Made by a program: the position numbers and the translations under genes. DNA of 64,000 nucleotides from the NCBI GenBank assembly GCA_022478985.1, contig JAKSZP010002700.1:1-64000 (forward strand), in the 5' to 3' direction. Positions 9,450-20,931 of this stretch are shown one piece after another. Position 1 is the first letter of the stretch, and every line of letters begins with the position of its first letter. The DNA is from Massospora cicadina. Taxonomy: Eukaryota; Entomophthoromycota; Entomophthoromycetes; Entomophthorales; Entomophthoraceae. The notes below the pieces were generated by a model. It was not told the origin of the DNA. It saw only the letters and a program-made list of their open reading frames with translations, and ran no database searches.

Positions 9450-12029
9450 GTACAGGATATTCTAGTCAATTGATTTTATTTTCTTTTACAAGTAGACATG
9501 ACCAAACTCAAATTTTAGTTTTATCCTGAGGAGTTTTAAATAACCAATGGTACTCAATGCCCAAAGAGAGAAAGAAATCATTCAGCATAATTGATAAAAG
9601 ATACTTGAACCCTTAAAAATGATTACTGAGCAAGAGATCATAACTTAAATAATCTAAGGCAACAGTGGAGGCTGTCATCAATTTTTAAAATCGTATAGGT
9701 AATGAAGAGTGCACTCTAATAGCTCAAGTGCAGAGAGGACCAGCAGTCCCATAATCCATATAGTGAGGCACATCTGGAGCCATCTTAATCTATTTCATAA
9801 GCTTGGATTATATGACATTTTAGGTGACCACTATGCACAATGGCTTGGACTGGGCTCTTGAAACTTCACTGCTACTCGAGTTAATAAGCTACCAAATTGT
9901 GAGTGCAAAGTGATAAACATGGGTATATTGTTGACTGAGGAATAAGAGTAAAGTAGAATCTTTATTATAATTCGAAAACATAATCACCTCCTTTGGTTCC
10001 GCATGAATAATTTGTTTAATATCATTAGGTAAAATAGACTTAGGTTGAGACTTATTGATATTGTCAACATGAAGAGCCTACCCTTTAAATTTTCTCTCTT
10101 TTACCTCCATATATGAACGTCATTCTCAATGATTTCGTGACTGAAGAGGGGTTCCATTACAATAGGTACACCATTTTCCTTTTTAGACTATAATGCATGT
10201 ACTCTGGGTCAGTTGGAAGTGAAAGATTTTGTAAAACCCATGCTGACCGGGGGATTTTTATAAGAGCTTCCTTAATATTTTAGATACAATTGTAAGTATG
10301 TTTAAGAAAGATCATGTGGAACTGAACTTTAGTAATGGTTCTAAGGCCAAAAATTACTGCTGTGATGGCATCATCAAAATAACTCTCTTAGTAGTCACCA
10401 AAGGTTGAGCGTTGTCAAAGAAATAAACAGCATAATCAGAAGGACTTTCTCCATTGTTCAACCGGATGCTCATGAAAGCCTGCTTCTGGTTCAAAGGGTT
10501 AGATCATTTCCAGATTCTTGGATTAAACCGGTTTCAACTTTACTCCAAGATTGGCACTCCTGAAGGTGAGGGTCGTTATCTCTCTGTCAGAACTACTTAA
10601 ACAGGAATAAGTAATTGGTTCTATTGGTTGGTTGCTTCTTCCATTGCACTCTCATAGGCGTGCAGAATGAAGCAATAATCTCCTGTCCTAGGACAAATTT
10701 TACTTTTAAACTAGGTTTGAAAGAAGAAACTACCAGGGATGATAAAGTATTAATGCTAGCAACCACTCTAGGAGCAGAGGACTCAATGTTAGTTTCAGTT
10801 GTGGAGCCAGTAAGATGATTCGTCTTTGAATAGGCTGTAAGTCTTCTTAAGTTTCTATCCAAATTTTTATTTAAGGAGGATGCTGAATACTATTGAATGA
10901 GATGATATTTTAAGTCTAAATCTCAAATTGATGGGATTGTGATTGAGCTTCACATTAGCTTATTTGGTCATCAAGGCGTTTACATTTGTCATCCAATCAT
11001 CTTAGATTTCCATCAACAACTTCAGTAAATGCAGTAAAGTTATCCATTTCAGCAGACAAGGCACTCAAATTAAGTCAAGGGTCAAAGGGACTCTCATTAA
11101 GGCGGACCTTGCATCCAGTAGACACCTTTTCCAATTGAAACTCTAAAGTGGCTATAGCTTTAAAGATCTCGTTTCGCCATGATTCATCATATCTAGATAC
11201 AGAAATAGCCTGTCCTGGGGGTCTTGGAGGTCCTGGGGGTCCTTGCCATCCATCCAAGCCAGAAGAACCCTCAGGCCCTTGGGCCATGAGCCCTTCCACG
11301 ACGTCTTGTTAGGTCAATTCCTGATGACATAGCTGCAAAGATCATAATGCGACTTCTTTTTGATTAATTATCTGAACTAATTAACATCTTGTCCTTGGAA
11401 CCGTTGGATGAATTGATCATTAAAGTACTCAGAGATCCCACTATCAATTAAGTCAAGTTGCTGAGAAGCTTCACTATCAAATATCAGCTGTCCAGAATAG
11501 CGTATCTATTGTCATGAACATAGGCTGAAGCAGTGTTATACAATTTTACCACTGCTGAAATTAATTCTAAAGACATTCCTAATTGTCTGTTTAAAAAAGG
11601 AATGATGTACTCCAAGGATCTGAAGAAGATGATGCAACGTGGGATGTATAAAATGGTGAAGATAAAGTTCTGTACCTGTTGCCAACTCATTAGCCAGTTA
11701 TTGGTTTGATTCATATATATTCATATTGTAGAAGTATCAAGGAATCCCTAGAGCTGATAGAACGATTGCCCTCAAGATAAATCCCAATAAGTAATTGCTG
11801 AATTGTATTTCCGATTTTTTGACCTGAATTCAATACTGACGCTGATCAACATTAGGGATAAGAATTCCATAATAGCCTGGAACTCTAAGGCTTCAGGATG
11901 CAGAGAAGATACTTTGTATCTAGACGTAGTGACCCAGTTAGGCACACTTATGGCACACTTGTAGATATCATTTTGACTGTTGTTACTCTCTACGGCATGA
12001 TAGACGTTTTCACTTGCAACAGCTCAGAG
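9450..12029 (-). pseudogene. Element A Gag-protease region, decayed
   Basis: Between the primer-site motif and the dUTPase-like domain, so Gag and protease by position. Open pieces on the minus strand are 11714-11484, 11299-11075 and 10862-10593. The middle piece begins MEGLMAQ and then has a collagen-like run of Gly-X-Y triplets (GPEGSSGLDGWQGPPGPPRP) at about 11278-11207, followed by a charged helical segment. I could not identify a clear CCHC knuckle or the DTG motif of the protease here. Confidence 0.55.
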
Positions 12030-12049
12030 CCTCCTGTAGTGAGCACCAC
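12030..12049 (-). promoter_or_regulatory. Putative primer-binding site of element A
   Basis: Plus strand cctcctgtagtgagcaccac, directly next to the 5' LTR. Read on the element strand it starts GTGGTGCTCACTACAGG; the TGG is what a site complementary to a tRNA CCA end should carry. The same 20-mer with one change flanks the 5' LTRs of B and C. Confidence 0.7.
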
Positions 12050-12459
12050 TTTTAATCAGTCCATGAGAAAATAGTCAAACGAACAAGTTTGTTATCTCTC
12101 ATGGTAATGAGAATTTAGTCAACTGGCTGAGAAAAAAATAAGAGGCTTAAAGCTATAAATCCAGGAGCGGGATATTCTTTGATATATAGTTATTGAAGAA
12201 TCAATTAACAAAAGTTAATAAACAATCTTAGGACAAAACAAGGGATGTTTATTTCAGTTAAAACTTCACACATTTATAGGAATTTGAGATTTTCTTTGAC
12301 AAGGTGGACTTCTAAGCTCTCTTTGTACAGGATCTTTCATCAACTGCTGTCAGGATGCTAATTGATATAATTTCCTAGAGGAGATTGGAGGTTGTTTAAT
12401 TACATCAGAGGCTGTTACTTAAGTGGTAGCTGAATATTCTGACCATTGAGGATCAGGTG
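12050..12459 (-). repeat. Element A 5' LTR, left part
   Basis: Aligns with the 3' LTR at about 3970-4384. Element B begins at 12460 immediately after aggtg; the LTR continues at 19786. The expected TG at the inner edge has decayed (ttttt). Confidence 0.8.
12455..12459. repeat. Target-site duplication, left (element B)
   Basis: aggtg, repeated at 19781-19785; a single aggtg is present at the equivalent place, 4380-4384, in the undisturbed LTR of element A. Confidence 0.92.
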
Positions 12460-12933
12460 TGTTGATTCTCAGTGTAAAGCTTTATTCTGCCAAGTCAGTT
12501 TGCACAGGGAATTAGCCACTGAGCAACCAAATTGGATGATATGAAGATCGCCGACCTTCTAATAAAATTTGATAAACTATATATGGAGCTATCGCCCCTT
12601 ATTTTGACCTTTTTTAATAAAACCTGCAGATTTATCTGCAACCACTTAATCACCCAGAAAAGACTTCCTCTTCAATCCTCTGTGTGACTCTTTATATCTC
12701 AGTTTCCCAAGATGGATGCATCCTCAGCTTGGTAGTCTTCTAATAGTCTTCCCTTTTCTAAAAAATCTCGTTCATATTGAATCTTGGCATAATTCTCTTC
12801 GATTTGCTGAATGGTCATTTTGATCAATTATAATTAATAAAACCTTTTCCATAAATCTCAAGACTCATCTCGATTCCCCCTACAATCTGCCAGTATGGGT
12901 AGCATATCATCCAGTCATATTGACTTCCCAACA
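12460..12933 (-). repeat. Element B 3' LTR
   Basis: 474 bp from tgttgattct to cttcccaaca, matching 19305-19780 along its whole length (for example agatcgccgacct, agacttcctcttcaatcctc, gccagtatgggtagcatatc). Confidence 0.92.
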
Positions 12934-12946
12934 TTACTCCCCCTTT
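12934..12946 (-). promoter_or_regulatory. Element B polypurine tract
   Basis: Plus strand ttactcccccttt, i.e. AAAGGGGGAGTAA on the element strand, directly before the 3' LTR. This is the primer site for plus-strand DNA synthesis. Confidence 0.8.
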
Positions 12947-12989
12947 GACTGGGCGATATGCTCTTACTGTTTATATGCTTGGAGGAACT

Positions 12990-13905
12990 TTGCGTGAACT
13001 TGGTTGATAATCTGACCCCCTGCAGGTTCCTTGATAGTGTAGACATCCATGCCAGTCTTCTCGATTATATAGAATGGCTGGCCCAGATGTTGGAGAGCTT
13101 GTTTTTCCACCCAAATTCGTGCTGGTCATGGAATAAAACATGGCCCTACAGCGAACAGTGGGAGTCCACTCCATCTCTTCTGATCAGCTGACTAATCGCA
13201 AATCACTTGGACAAACTGGTGGAGTAGGCTTCTGTTTGCAGCTTGATCAATGTATCCATAAGAGTCTTCAAATATCGGTGGGGATCCACACCACCAGTGT
13301 CATCTACACAAATAAAGCAAGGCGGGAAGAGCCAGATGTCAACCATACAGCAGTTGAAATGGGCTCTTACCAGTGGACAAATGATAACTGATATTATATG
13401 CAAACAAAGCGGTAGCTAGAAGGGCACACCATTCTGAGGGCTGATCCTTTACCAATTTGTGGAGTATGTTCACTAGGGTTCCATTGACCCGCTCCACCAT
13501 CCCATTTGATTCCAGATGATAGGGGGTGGTCAAAACCCCGCGGATTGCCATCAACTCATTCAACTTCGGCAGGATATGCAAAATGAAGTTGGTTCCTTTA
13601 TTCATCAGAATGAACTGTGGGCAGTCATGTCGCTGTATAACACACTCCATAATAGACTTAGCGGTGGTGACCGCGCCAAAGTCATTAATGGCCCTGGCCT
13701 CCACCCATCAAGTCAAGTGATTGATGGCAACTATTATATACTTGGATTGATTGGCGCTAGTCAGCTGAGGTCCCACTACATCAATGGAAACGATGTTCAA
13801 GGCAAACTGGTGTTTAACTAGCTGATATGTGGTTTTCTTGTGGAAAGGCTTTTCCACTTGACACTGATGGCAACAAATAACCATTTCCAATATGTCATAA
13901 TGCAT
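12990..13905 (-). pseudogene. Element B integrase, broken
   Basis: The zinc-finger end is seen in 13905-13708 (CCHQCQVEKP, the second half of the HHCC finger), followed by SIDVVGPQ and IIVAINHLT, where the first catalytic Asp is replaced by Asn (NHLT against DHLT in A). The core continues at 13704-13339 with FILMNKGTNFI (the second catalytic Asp is also changed; compare FILIDNRTNFI in C) and SNGMVERVNGTL, carrying the catalytic Glu. A terminal piece lies at about 13174-12971. Inactive by frameshift and by the lost acidic residues. Confidence 0.82.
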
Positions 13906-14012
13906 ACTCTCCCAGTAGTATCAGGGTCACAAAAATCCCCAGAGTTTTCCACAATACTCAATGTCCTACAGCACAATGATCATCGATAATAATTGAGGGT
14001 CTAGCTGAAGGT

Positions 14013-15402
14013 TTAGGGAAACTCAGCATTAAGTCTCCAATCTCTTATATAGTTCTTCATCACATAAGAATTATCATCTCTGAGTACATCTAAAACCTTG
14101 ATCACCTGTGGCGGCTCATCCTGGTATTTGTTCGCCACCATCTTCTCATACATTAGGTCAGCTTTATCCTCTGTGATAGTGACCGTTGGCAACCAATAAA
14201 GACAATCCACATTTTGATGTTTTGCTCCTGGGCGGTGTATAATCTCAAAATCATACGCTTGGAGATTCAGAGCCCAACGTGCAAGCCATCCTTCCGGTTC
14301 ATGCAGATTCTGTAGCCAGCGAAAGGAAGCGTGATCTGTCACTACTTGGATCTTACCCCATGCAAATATACCTGAAACTATTTGTAAGCATAGATCACCA
14401 CTAAACACTCCCTCTCGGTTACAGTGTAGTTCTGTTCATGACAGTTCAAGCTTTGACTACAGAATGCGACAAGAAACTTCACACTGTCATCATCCTTCTG
14501 GGATAATACTGCCCCTATAGCGGCAAAGGATGCATCCGTTTGCACTATGAATTGTTTGTCAAAGTTGGGATATTGCAAAATGGAAGCTTTCTAACGCGGT
14601 TTGCAACACATCAAAAGCGTTCTGGCATTGTTCTGTACAATCAAAGGATGCGTTTTTATTTAGCAACTTGAAAAACAGGGCCCAGATGCACCTGAAATTG
14701 GGAATGAACCATTGGTAATACCTGACCATCCCCAGAAACACCTGAATGTCCCGCTAATTACCTGGGCGAGTCATCTTGCTTATTGCTTCCACTTTAGCTG
14801 GCTGTGGTTTAAGCCCATTTGAATCCATGACAAACCTGAGCTATTCTAATTGTTCTTTAAAGAAATCGCACTTCTGAGGCTTAATTTTGATATTTGCAGT
14901 ATTGAGGCGCTGAAACATTTGTTCCAAGTGGGCAAGGTGTTCTATAAACATCCGCTTGAACACATTGATATCGTCAAGGTAAACTAGGACGCAGTACAGC
15001 TTTAAATCACCTAAAACCATATCCATGGCACGCTGAAACGTAGCCGGGGTGTTACACAACCCTTGTGGCATGCTAGTCAGCTGGAACAACCCTCTCAAAG
15101 TGATGATCACACATTTCTCCCAATCAACTGATGGCAATACTCATCTGCCAATACCCTGAGATCAGGTCGATGGTGGAAAAATAATTCGCCCCACCCAATT
15201 GATCTAACACGTCAATCCATGGCAGAGGATATGAATCCTTCTTCATTACATTATTTAGTTTACAATAGTCAATAACCACTCTATTCAAGCCATCCTTTTT
15301 TTTTACAATGAGCACAGGTGATGCCCATGGGCTGTTTGACAGCTCTAACATTCCTTGCATGATAAGTTTAACCACCTTGTCTGAGACAACCTCTTCCGCC
15401 AC
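14013..15402 (-). pseudogene. Element B reverse transcriptase-RNase H, broken
   Basis: RT is read in pieces 15402-15124 ([15 protein letters not shown], then [10 protein letters not shown], where IDYR is usual; [13 protein letters not shown]) and 15137-14841 (MPQGLCNTPATFQ, the catalytic YLDD in VLVYLDDINVF). Then 14741-14559 has FLGMVRYYQWFIPNF, the RT thumb. RNase H is in 14578-14378 (VQTDASFAAIGAVLSQ, with a catalytic Asp; YTVTERECLVV) and 14408-14013. Pieces overlap in different frames, so the gene is frameshifted. Active-site motifs are still readable. Confidence 0.87.
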
Positions 15403-15639
15403 TTTTGAACATCTAATAGGTCACAATCAAATGGGAGGGTGATCCCCCATATCTATCCGATGTACCACCCCTTGAGCACACCCCAAATCATGATCGTCAT
15501 GTGCAAAAATATCCTGATACTTTTCAAATAATGCCACAGACTTATCTTGCTCTTCCGCCATTAGTCCTGTAGGCGCTTCATGCGGAACCACGGTCAATAC
15601 TTTAAATGAGGAGCTTGCTGGTAGTCTAAGATCCTCCCA

Positions 15640-15927
15640 TGAGCCAAAATCATGAATATGGCGAACTTCCTCTATAGGAACTAAGTGTAGGTAAGCCACC
15701 ACTTGGTGCCGCTGGGTCGTTAGTGTCTTCTTCTGTAAGTTTGCTAGCAGCACTTTCACCTCCCCATTCCCAGGTAGCAGTAGCCCTGGAGCCACATGTG
15801 GTTCAAGCCATGAGTGCTGGTGAGGTGCCATAATTTCTCCGTAAAGCCCTTTAGGGACATCAATTTCAAGACCAGTCCCTATATGCACTGGTGTCCAGAT
15901 GGTAGGCTCAAAGTGCTCGCTGCCCAA
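15640..15927 (-). pseudogene. Element B dUTPase-like domain
   Basis: In the minus-strand ORF 15927-15427, residues 12-65 read like the core of a trimeric dUTPase barrel: GTGLEIDVPKGLYGEIMAP, then PHVAPGLLLPGNGEVKVLLA. The last part corresponds to GVIDxxYRGEVxVxL of true dUTPases. The Ser/Arg phosphate-binding motif is absent (HQHSW), and the catalytic Tyr-Arg pair is replaced by Gly-Asn. After the domain the chain continues VVAYLHLVPIEEV into the RT linker. Probably structural or a relict rather than an active pyrophosphatase. Confidence 0.65.
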
Positions 15928-16024
15928 AGCGGTATCCCTTTATACTCATAAATCTGGTTGGGGAGGGTCCTGGTCTGCCGCCTCAGTTGTTGATAACAAA
16001 CAGGACTCACTCCATCGCTGTACG

Positions 16025-16400
16025 CTAGATTGATATGACTAGAGCAGACCAGATATGAGGGATTCCACAAGAGTAAAAATATATGGGAATCTGTTGTCCT
16101 AAAATAGTAAGAGTTTCCTCCACCATATTTATCACGACACCAAATTTCTTCATAAAAGCTGCACAAATTAACATGTCATAGTTGTTTTTGGCAAAACCAC
16201 CACCGGAGCATAAGCCTGGACTGACCCAAATCGTAAAGGCACGCACTAAATGCTCCTTCAGACACAGTGCTATGCGTTCCCATGGTACCATATACTACTC
16301 AATGATCCACATCCAGTTTCAACAGGAGTTTAGCCACCAACCGTGTAGAGACTATGTTCACAGAGGCTCCCATGTCTGTGATAGCGCAGATTTTTGTATT
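16025..16400 (-). pseudogene. Element B aspartic protease, broken
   Basis: Protease active site at 16365-16376 on the minus strand reads Asp-Met-Gly-Ala followed by SVNIVSTRLV; the usual Thr is changed to Met, an ACG to ATG change of the CpG type. The C-terminal half is in 16291-16025. In element C the same site reads DTGE and PVNIVSTKLV. It would normally cleave Gag-Pol. Confidence 0.75.
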
Positions 16401-16451
16401 TTGCGAAAATGTCGCAGTAAGTACATTCCAAGTAAGAAGAACCATCAGTAT

Positions 16452-19250
16452 TTATACATGTACATCCAAGGGCTTTGTGTTACTCAAAAAGGAGGAAATG
16501 CCCTTGCCAACCTGAGGATACTCACTAGCAATTTTCTCTACCAGAATGGCTACATTAACCCCTACTAAAGAGGCGGCATTTGTCAAGGGATCCGTGGTGC
16601 TGGTGCCGGTCTGTTCCAGGATCTTCCACGCATATGGCTTCTGCACGTCCTGGCTGAACTCGGGGCTCAGGGGTGAACTTTTACTCTTGTAAGCAGAAGC
16701 AGGGGTATCCAACGGAAGTTGCTGGTATAACAAATCATCCAATTGAGGTTCAAATTCTACCTGAAAAGATGTTTGGGGATTGCTAGGGACAAGTGAATTG
16801 GACTTAGCAGAGGTAGAGCGTCCATCTCTAGTCTGCTTGAGCTTTTCCCTGCTCGATTTTCTCAGTTGGCATTGCATACACTTGTGGTTTATTAGGGCAA
16901 TTACCCGCATAATTCCCTCTTCATCCGCAATGGAAGCAAGTGTTTATAAAAGGTTCACGTATAAAGCTTGTGGTGGAAGGACCAGTTTGGAAGTTGCCGG
17001 TATTGTTCCAAGGTCATGGATGAACTGGCAAAGCATACATGGGCCAAAAGGGGTCCACTGACTCATATGAGGGTGAGTACGTTCCAGCGGCTGATAACCC
17101 AGTCGCTGCAGCCCAATCCTGAAGAGTTTGGAGTGGAGACAGCAGAGGTCTTGGGCTACGTTGTGGTGCTGATTGTGGTGGAGAGTCGACTTAGATGTTC
17201 AAAATTCAGATAAGTCCAGCATCTCCATCCAACACATGAGACATAGCATTACATAGTTCCCAATGTGGTTTGACAGCTGTTATCATTGCTATACTGACAT
17301 CCTTGGTGGATAAAATGTTAGCTCCAAGTAGGACATGTGTTTCTGTCAAAAAACGCTCAGCAAATTCTAACAGGGTCTCATTTTGGTGAAACTGTATAGT
17401 CATAAAGTTTGCTTTCCATTGGGCCATCTTGGTAGCGCCCCCAACCAGCCAGAGAACAATTGCTTAAACTTCTTCATAAGATACCGAGCTATTTAGAAGA
17501 TAGCAGGTAACTTGATCAGCGCTTTCCACATCTAGAGCAGTCAGCAACAGTTTTGCTTTCCGTTGATCAGTAGCCCCTTCCACAGAGAATTCAGAACGCT
17601 TAAAGTAACTGTGTAGATTCCCATCATGACATTAAGGAGGTAATTTTTTGATTCAAACAACTTCGCCTTGCTCCAGGTTCCTGCCACAAGGAGCAGGCAA
17701 ATTGGTTTCAGAGTAATTATGGGAACCACCCCTTGATGCGTTATCATACAGCTGACTGGATGGACTTGAATCCGTTGAAAAGGACTTGGAAGAAGTGGTG
17801 TCACATGGGGGTCCATCATAACACCTGAGGGATATTCATTTGCTGATCCATAGCATTCTTCCCCTGAATCGCCACTAACTGCCCCACTTCACCTGGCTAC
17901 GGCATGCCCCACAAAATTTTCATTGATCAACTGCTCCATTTTTACTGAATAGCATTTACACCGTCCATCCTGGAATTCCTGTTGCAGCATTTTATACAGA
18001 TGTTGCAACTCCCAGCAGAATTCCCTCTAAACATTCAGTTTTTGCTCTATGGCTTGTAATCATGAGAGGACATCTTTAATTATGTTTGCAGGTGAATGTG
18101 CTGCCGGCTAGCATTATCTGCTTGTTGATTGGTGTCATTTATTTGGTTAAGAAGGAGGCTTGTTCCTGTACCAATTCCTCATTGGCCCATCGAAGGGTAT
18201 CAAGATGCCCTAGTATGTCTGCATACTCTCTTGTCTCACCAATTGGAAGAGGGAAAGCTCATAGGCGCTCAGCTCGGCTAGCAACTTTCAGTTGTGTAAC
18301 TCAACGGATAAGCTGGAGATATTTGGGAGACGTTGACCAAAGGATAAGCGCGTTATCTGCAGTTTGTTGGGTACTCCATTCAATATAGAGTTGGGTTAAT
18401 TCAGCCAATAAATAGCTGGCTTGGTCCGCCGCTTGCCATTTCATCAGTGTCAATTTTTTCTTAAGCTGAGCAATCACAGCTTCAAGAGCTTCCGCCCATT
18501 CATCTAGCTCCGCCATAAAGCACTTGGTATTATTCCCCAACATTGTTACATCCTGAATCCACTCCACTGATAGGCCATGCCAATCCAGTAGTTCTCTTAT
18601 TACTCAAGGAAATTCTAAATTTAATTGTGGTATCAAAATGTCCTACCAATGGCGGATGTCCCCAACATGATGGTCCTTCTGTACCAGCACCACTTGTACA
18701 TCTGAAAACAAATGATCAAGGCAGTTGAGCTGGAGGCGAGTAACATTTTGCTGTTCTCGAGCAAACTGTAATACATCACCAATTAATATATTGTGGCGAG
18801 CCAGCACATGTGTAGCTGGCAAATTGATGGTTGCACATAAGTGACAAGATATTCCTCAACTCCATAGGTACTAAGGCAGCAAGCCAACCCGGTTGTAGTT
18901 GCGTCCAGATAAGACATGTACAGGGCGTAGCAATTTTCTTGGTCTCGTTGGTTATAGATTAAACTCAGGGTGTTTTCCCCAGCCTCATCTTCATATAGGC
19001 GATATCTGCGCAACAGCCACTCCATAATATCCCTCAGCTGTTGAGGAGTCACATTTGTGTAGCATCCTTGTTTTTTGGCCATCAGCTCAGGGCAATTTTC
19101 TAATTGCAGATCAATCATAACTTCATCATCCCCTGGTTCAGTTACAGTAAATAATGTCAGTTCGTTGTTAGGTGCCTCCTGTACTTCTTCAGCATACCAT
19201 GAGCGGAATCTAATCAAATTTTGTTGGAACAAATGAGGGCTCATCATCAT
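16452..19250 (-). pseudogene. Element B Gag, broken
   Basis: Gag start chosen at 19250 (MMMSPHLFQQNLIRF), 35 nt after the primer-site motif. Pieces: 19250-18783; 18567-18301 (Glu/Lys/Leu-rich, coiled-coil-like); 17819-17541; 17427-17206 (capsid-like, QWKANFMTIQFHQNETLLEF); 16910-16452. The nucleocapsid knuckle at about 16,905-16,950 reads CFHCG, a stop, then RGNYAGNC: spacing is CX2CX4xX4C with Asn at the His position. Gag is long (about 2.7 kb against 1.4 kb in element C) because of an N-terminal extension. Confidence 0.75.
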
Positions 19251-19284
19251 ATCCTATTGTTGAAAAACTACAGTTGACCAGTGG

Positions 19285-19304
19285 CCCCCTGTAGTGAGCA
19301 CCAC
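19285..19304 (-). promoter_or_regulatory. Putative primer-binding site of element B
   Basis: Plus strand ccccctgtagtgagcaccac abuts the 5' LTR at 19305. Identical to the motif at 41562-41581 in element C. Confidence 0.75.
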
Positions 19305-19780
19305 TGTTGATTCTTGGCGTATAGGCTTGATTCTGCTGAGTCAGTTTAAACAGGGTATTAGCCACTGAGCAACCAAATCGGACAATATGAAGATCGCCGA
19401 CCTAATAAAACTTGATAAACTATATTTAGAGCTATTGCCCCTTATTTCTACCTTTATTTAATATAAATCGCAGACTTATCTGGAACCACTTAAACACCTG
19501 AAAAGACTTCCTCTTCAATCCTCTGTGTGACTCTTTATACCTTGGTTCCCCTAAGCAGGATGAATCCTTGGCATGGTAGTATTCTATTCATCTTCCCTTT
19601 TCTAGAAGCTCTCGTCCATATCAAATCTCAGCATAATTCCCCTCAATTCGCCAAATGGTCATCATTTTGATCAATTATAAATCATATAACCTTTTCCATA
19701 AATCTCAAGACTCATCTCAATTCCCCCTCCGATCCGCCAGTATGGGTAGCATATCATTCAGTCATATCAACTTCCTGACA
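19305..19780 (-). repeat. Element B 5' LTR
   Basis: 476 bp from tgttgattct to tcctgaca, partner of 12460-12933. Confidence 0.92.
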
Positions 19781-19785
19781 AGGTG
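19781..19785. repeat. Target-site duplication, right (element B)
   Basis: aggtg, the partner of 12455-12459. Confidence 0.92.
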
Positions 19786-19880
19786 TAGAAATGTTTCCTT
19801 CATCAATTGATTTATCACCAAGGGAATAATATTTGATAGTAGAGTCGATTTCAACTCCATTGTTATCCTGATATCTGACA
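19786..19880 (-). repeat. Element A 5' LTR, right part
   Basis: Continues the LTR interrupted at 12459: tagaaatgtttccttcatca against tagaaatgactccttcatca in the 3' LTR; ends in tctgaca (CA terminus) at 19880. Confidence 0.82.
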
Positions 19881-20074
19881 CCTTCAATCAGGGATATCCG
19901 CAGCCTTTTAGGCCTTGGATAAGAATAATATGGAAAGATATTTTTTACAGGTATTCATTGTAAGAAATCTATATTTCTTCTCCATTCCAGTAGGTCCTCT
20001 TCTTAAAATGTCTTTACATTGAGCAGTAGTCAAGATGATTTAGTTGATGGCTTAATCTATCACTACGCCTATCA
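19881..20074. other. Short spacer between elements A and F
   Basis: 194 bp with no ORF and no similarity I could recognise. It ends with tatca, the left target duplication of F. Confidence 0.5.
20070..20074. repeat. Target-site duplication, left (element F)
   Basis: tatca; partner tatcc at 26045-26049 (four of five bases identical). Confidence 0.7.
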
Positions 20075-20931
20075 TGTAAGGTTAGTGTCTATAACTCTCC
20101 TGTTCCCAGCGTGGCAGTGCGCGGTGCACCAGGCCAACTCCAGGGAACTAGCCATTAGTGCCAAAGTGATTAGAGCCCAGCAGAGGGTGCTGGAGCAACA
20201 ACCGCTTAGGCATAAAATTGCGAATTTTATAACAAAAACCCATATAAGGGCGACGCGGTGCACATATAGGATGGGGTTAGGCGGCCCAGGTTGGAGGGAT
20301 CATGGGCGGACAAATGGTGCATGAGGGGAGAGCAGCATGGTACTTGCAATGGCAAGTGTAATGGAACGTGAGACCTCCTTGAAGAGGTTTGTGTACAGGA
20401 GTGTTCGGAATGTCATAAAATAAAAAAATAGCTTAAAACGGGGAATAGGTTTTATTGGAAATCAACTAACAAGGAATGTTGGCCAGGGAAAATGTATTTA
20501 AGCTCAGATAGGGAAATTGGGGTTATGCCACAGTGGACCAAGAAGCGGCTCACCAATAGGGCAATACTGCCATCCAAGTTAGTAAAATAGGCCAAAACTG
20601 ACTTCACTTGAGTTATCAACTGAAGTTGGATTTTGACCTAAGCACGTTATTTTGTATGTGGAACAGGTTTCAAACCCTCGTTCCTCAACTTAGTGAACCA
20701 AACCATCCGCTTTTATTTGGTAGATAGCACGTTTTAATGCTTGGGCCGTCGTCAGGGGCTGGGCACTCAGCACCCCGCTAGGACCAACTTGGGCATATTT
20801 TGCCCTTACCCAGCGCTGGTCTAGGGTGTGCTTCAGGTCTGGGAGGCCCTGTAACTTCACCTTTTGGGCCTCCAAGTGCCCAGCCTTATCTTTGGGGTTG
20901 GTTCCCACTATTATATCATGTTCACATGACA
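20075..20931 (-). repeat. Element F 3' LTR
   Basis: 857 bp, tgtaagg to cacatgaca, matching 25189-26044. The first 242 bp of the LTR in element orientation also encode the C-terminus of Pol (ORF ending at 20690). Differences from the 5' LTR are mostly C/T or G/A at CpG sites. Confidence 0.9.

Larger units (their letters stand above)
12460..19780 (-). mobile_element. Element B: structurally complete Ty3/gypsy retrotransposon
   Basis: 7321 bp on the minus strand with two LTRs (474 and 476 bp, TG...CA), 5-bp target duplication aggtg, primer-site motif and polypurine tract. Coding order on the minus strand: Gag, protease, dUTPase-like domain, RT, RNase H, integrase. There is no chromodomain. Every coding module is interrupted by stops or frameshifts, and the LTRs differ at several percent of sites by eye, so it is no longer active. 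It sits inside the 5' LTR of element A. Confidence 0.92.
3970..19880 (-). mobile_element. Element A: old Ty3/gypsy LTR retrotransposon with two nested insertions
   Basis: Minus-strand, heavily decayed LTR retrotransposon. Order along the minus strand: 5' LTR (12050-12459 plus 19786-19880, split by element B), primer-site motif, Gag region, dUTPase-like domain (split by HAL-2), RT, RNase H, integrase, 3' LTR (about 3970-4477). Removing HAL-2 and B leaves about 6.6 kb, normal for Ty3/gypsy. There is no chromodomain. The two LTRs are similar but differ by many substitutions and small indels, so this is one of the oldest readable elements here. The outer left boundary is approximate and I found no target duplication for it. 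Confidence 0.8.

Noticed and set aside
18086..18388. Plus-strand ORF with a hydrophobic N-terminus resembling a signal peptide
   Set aside because: Antisense to the Gag coiled-coil region of element B.
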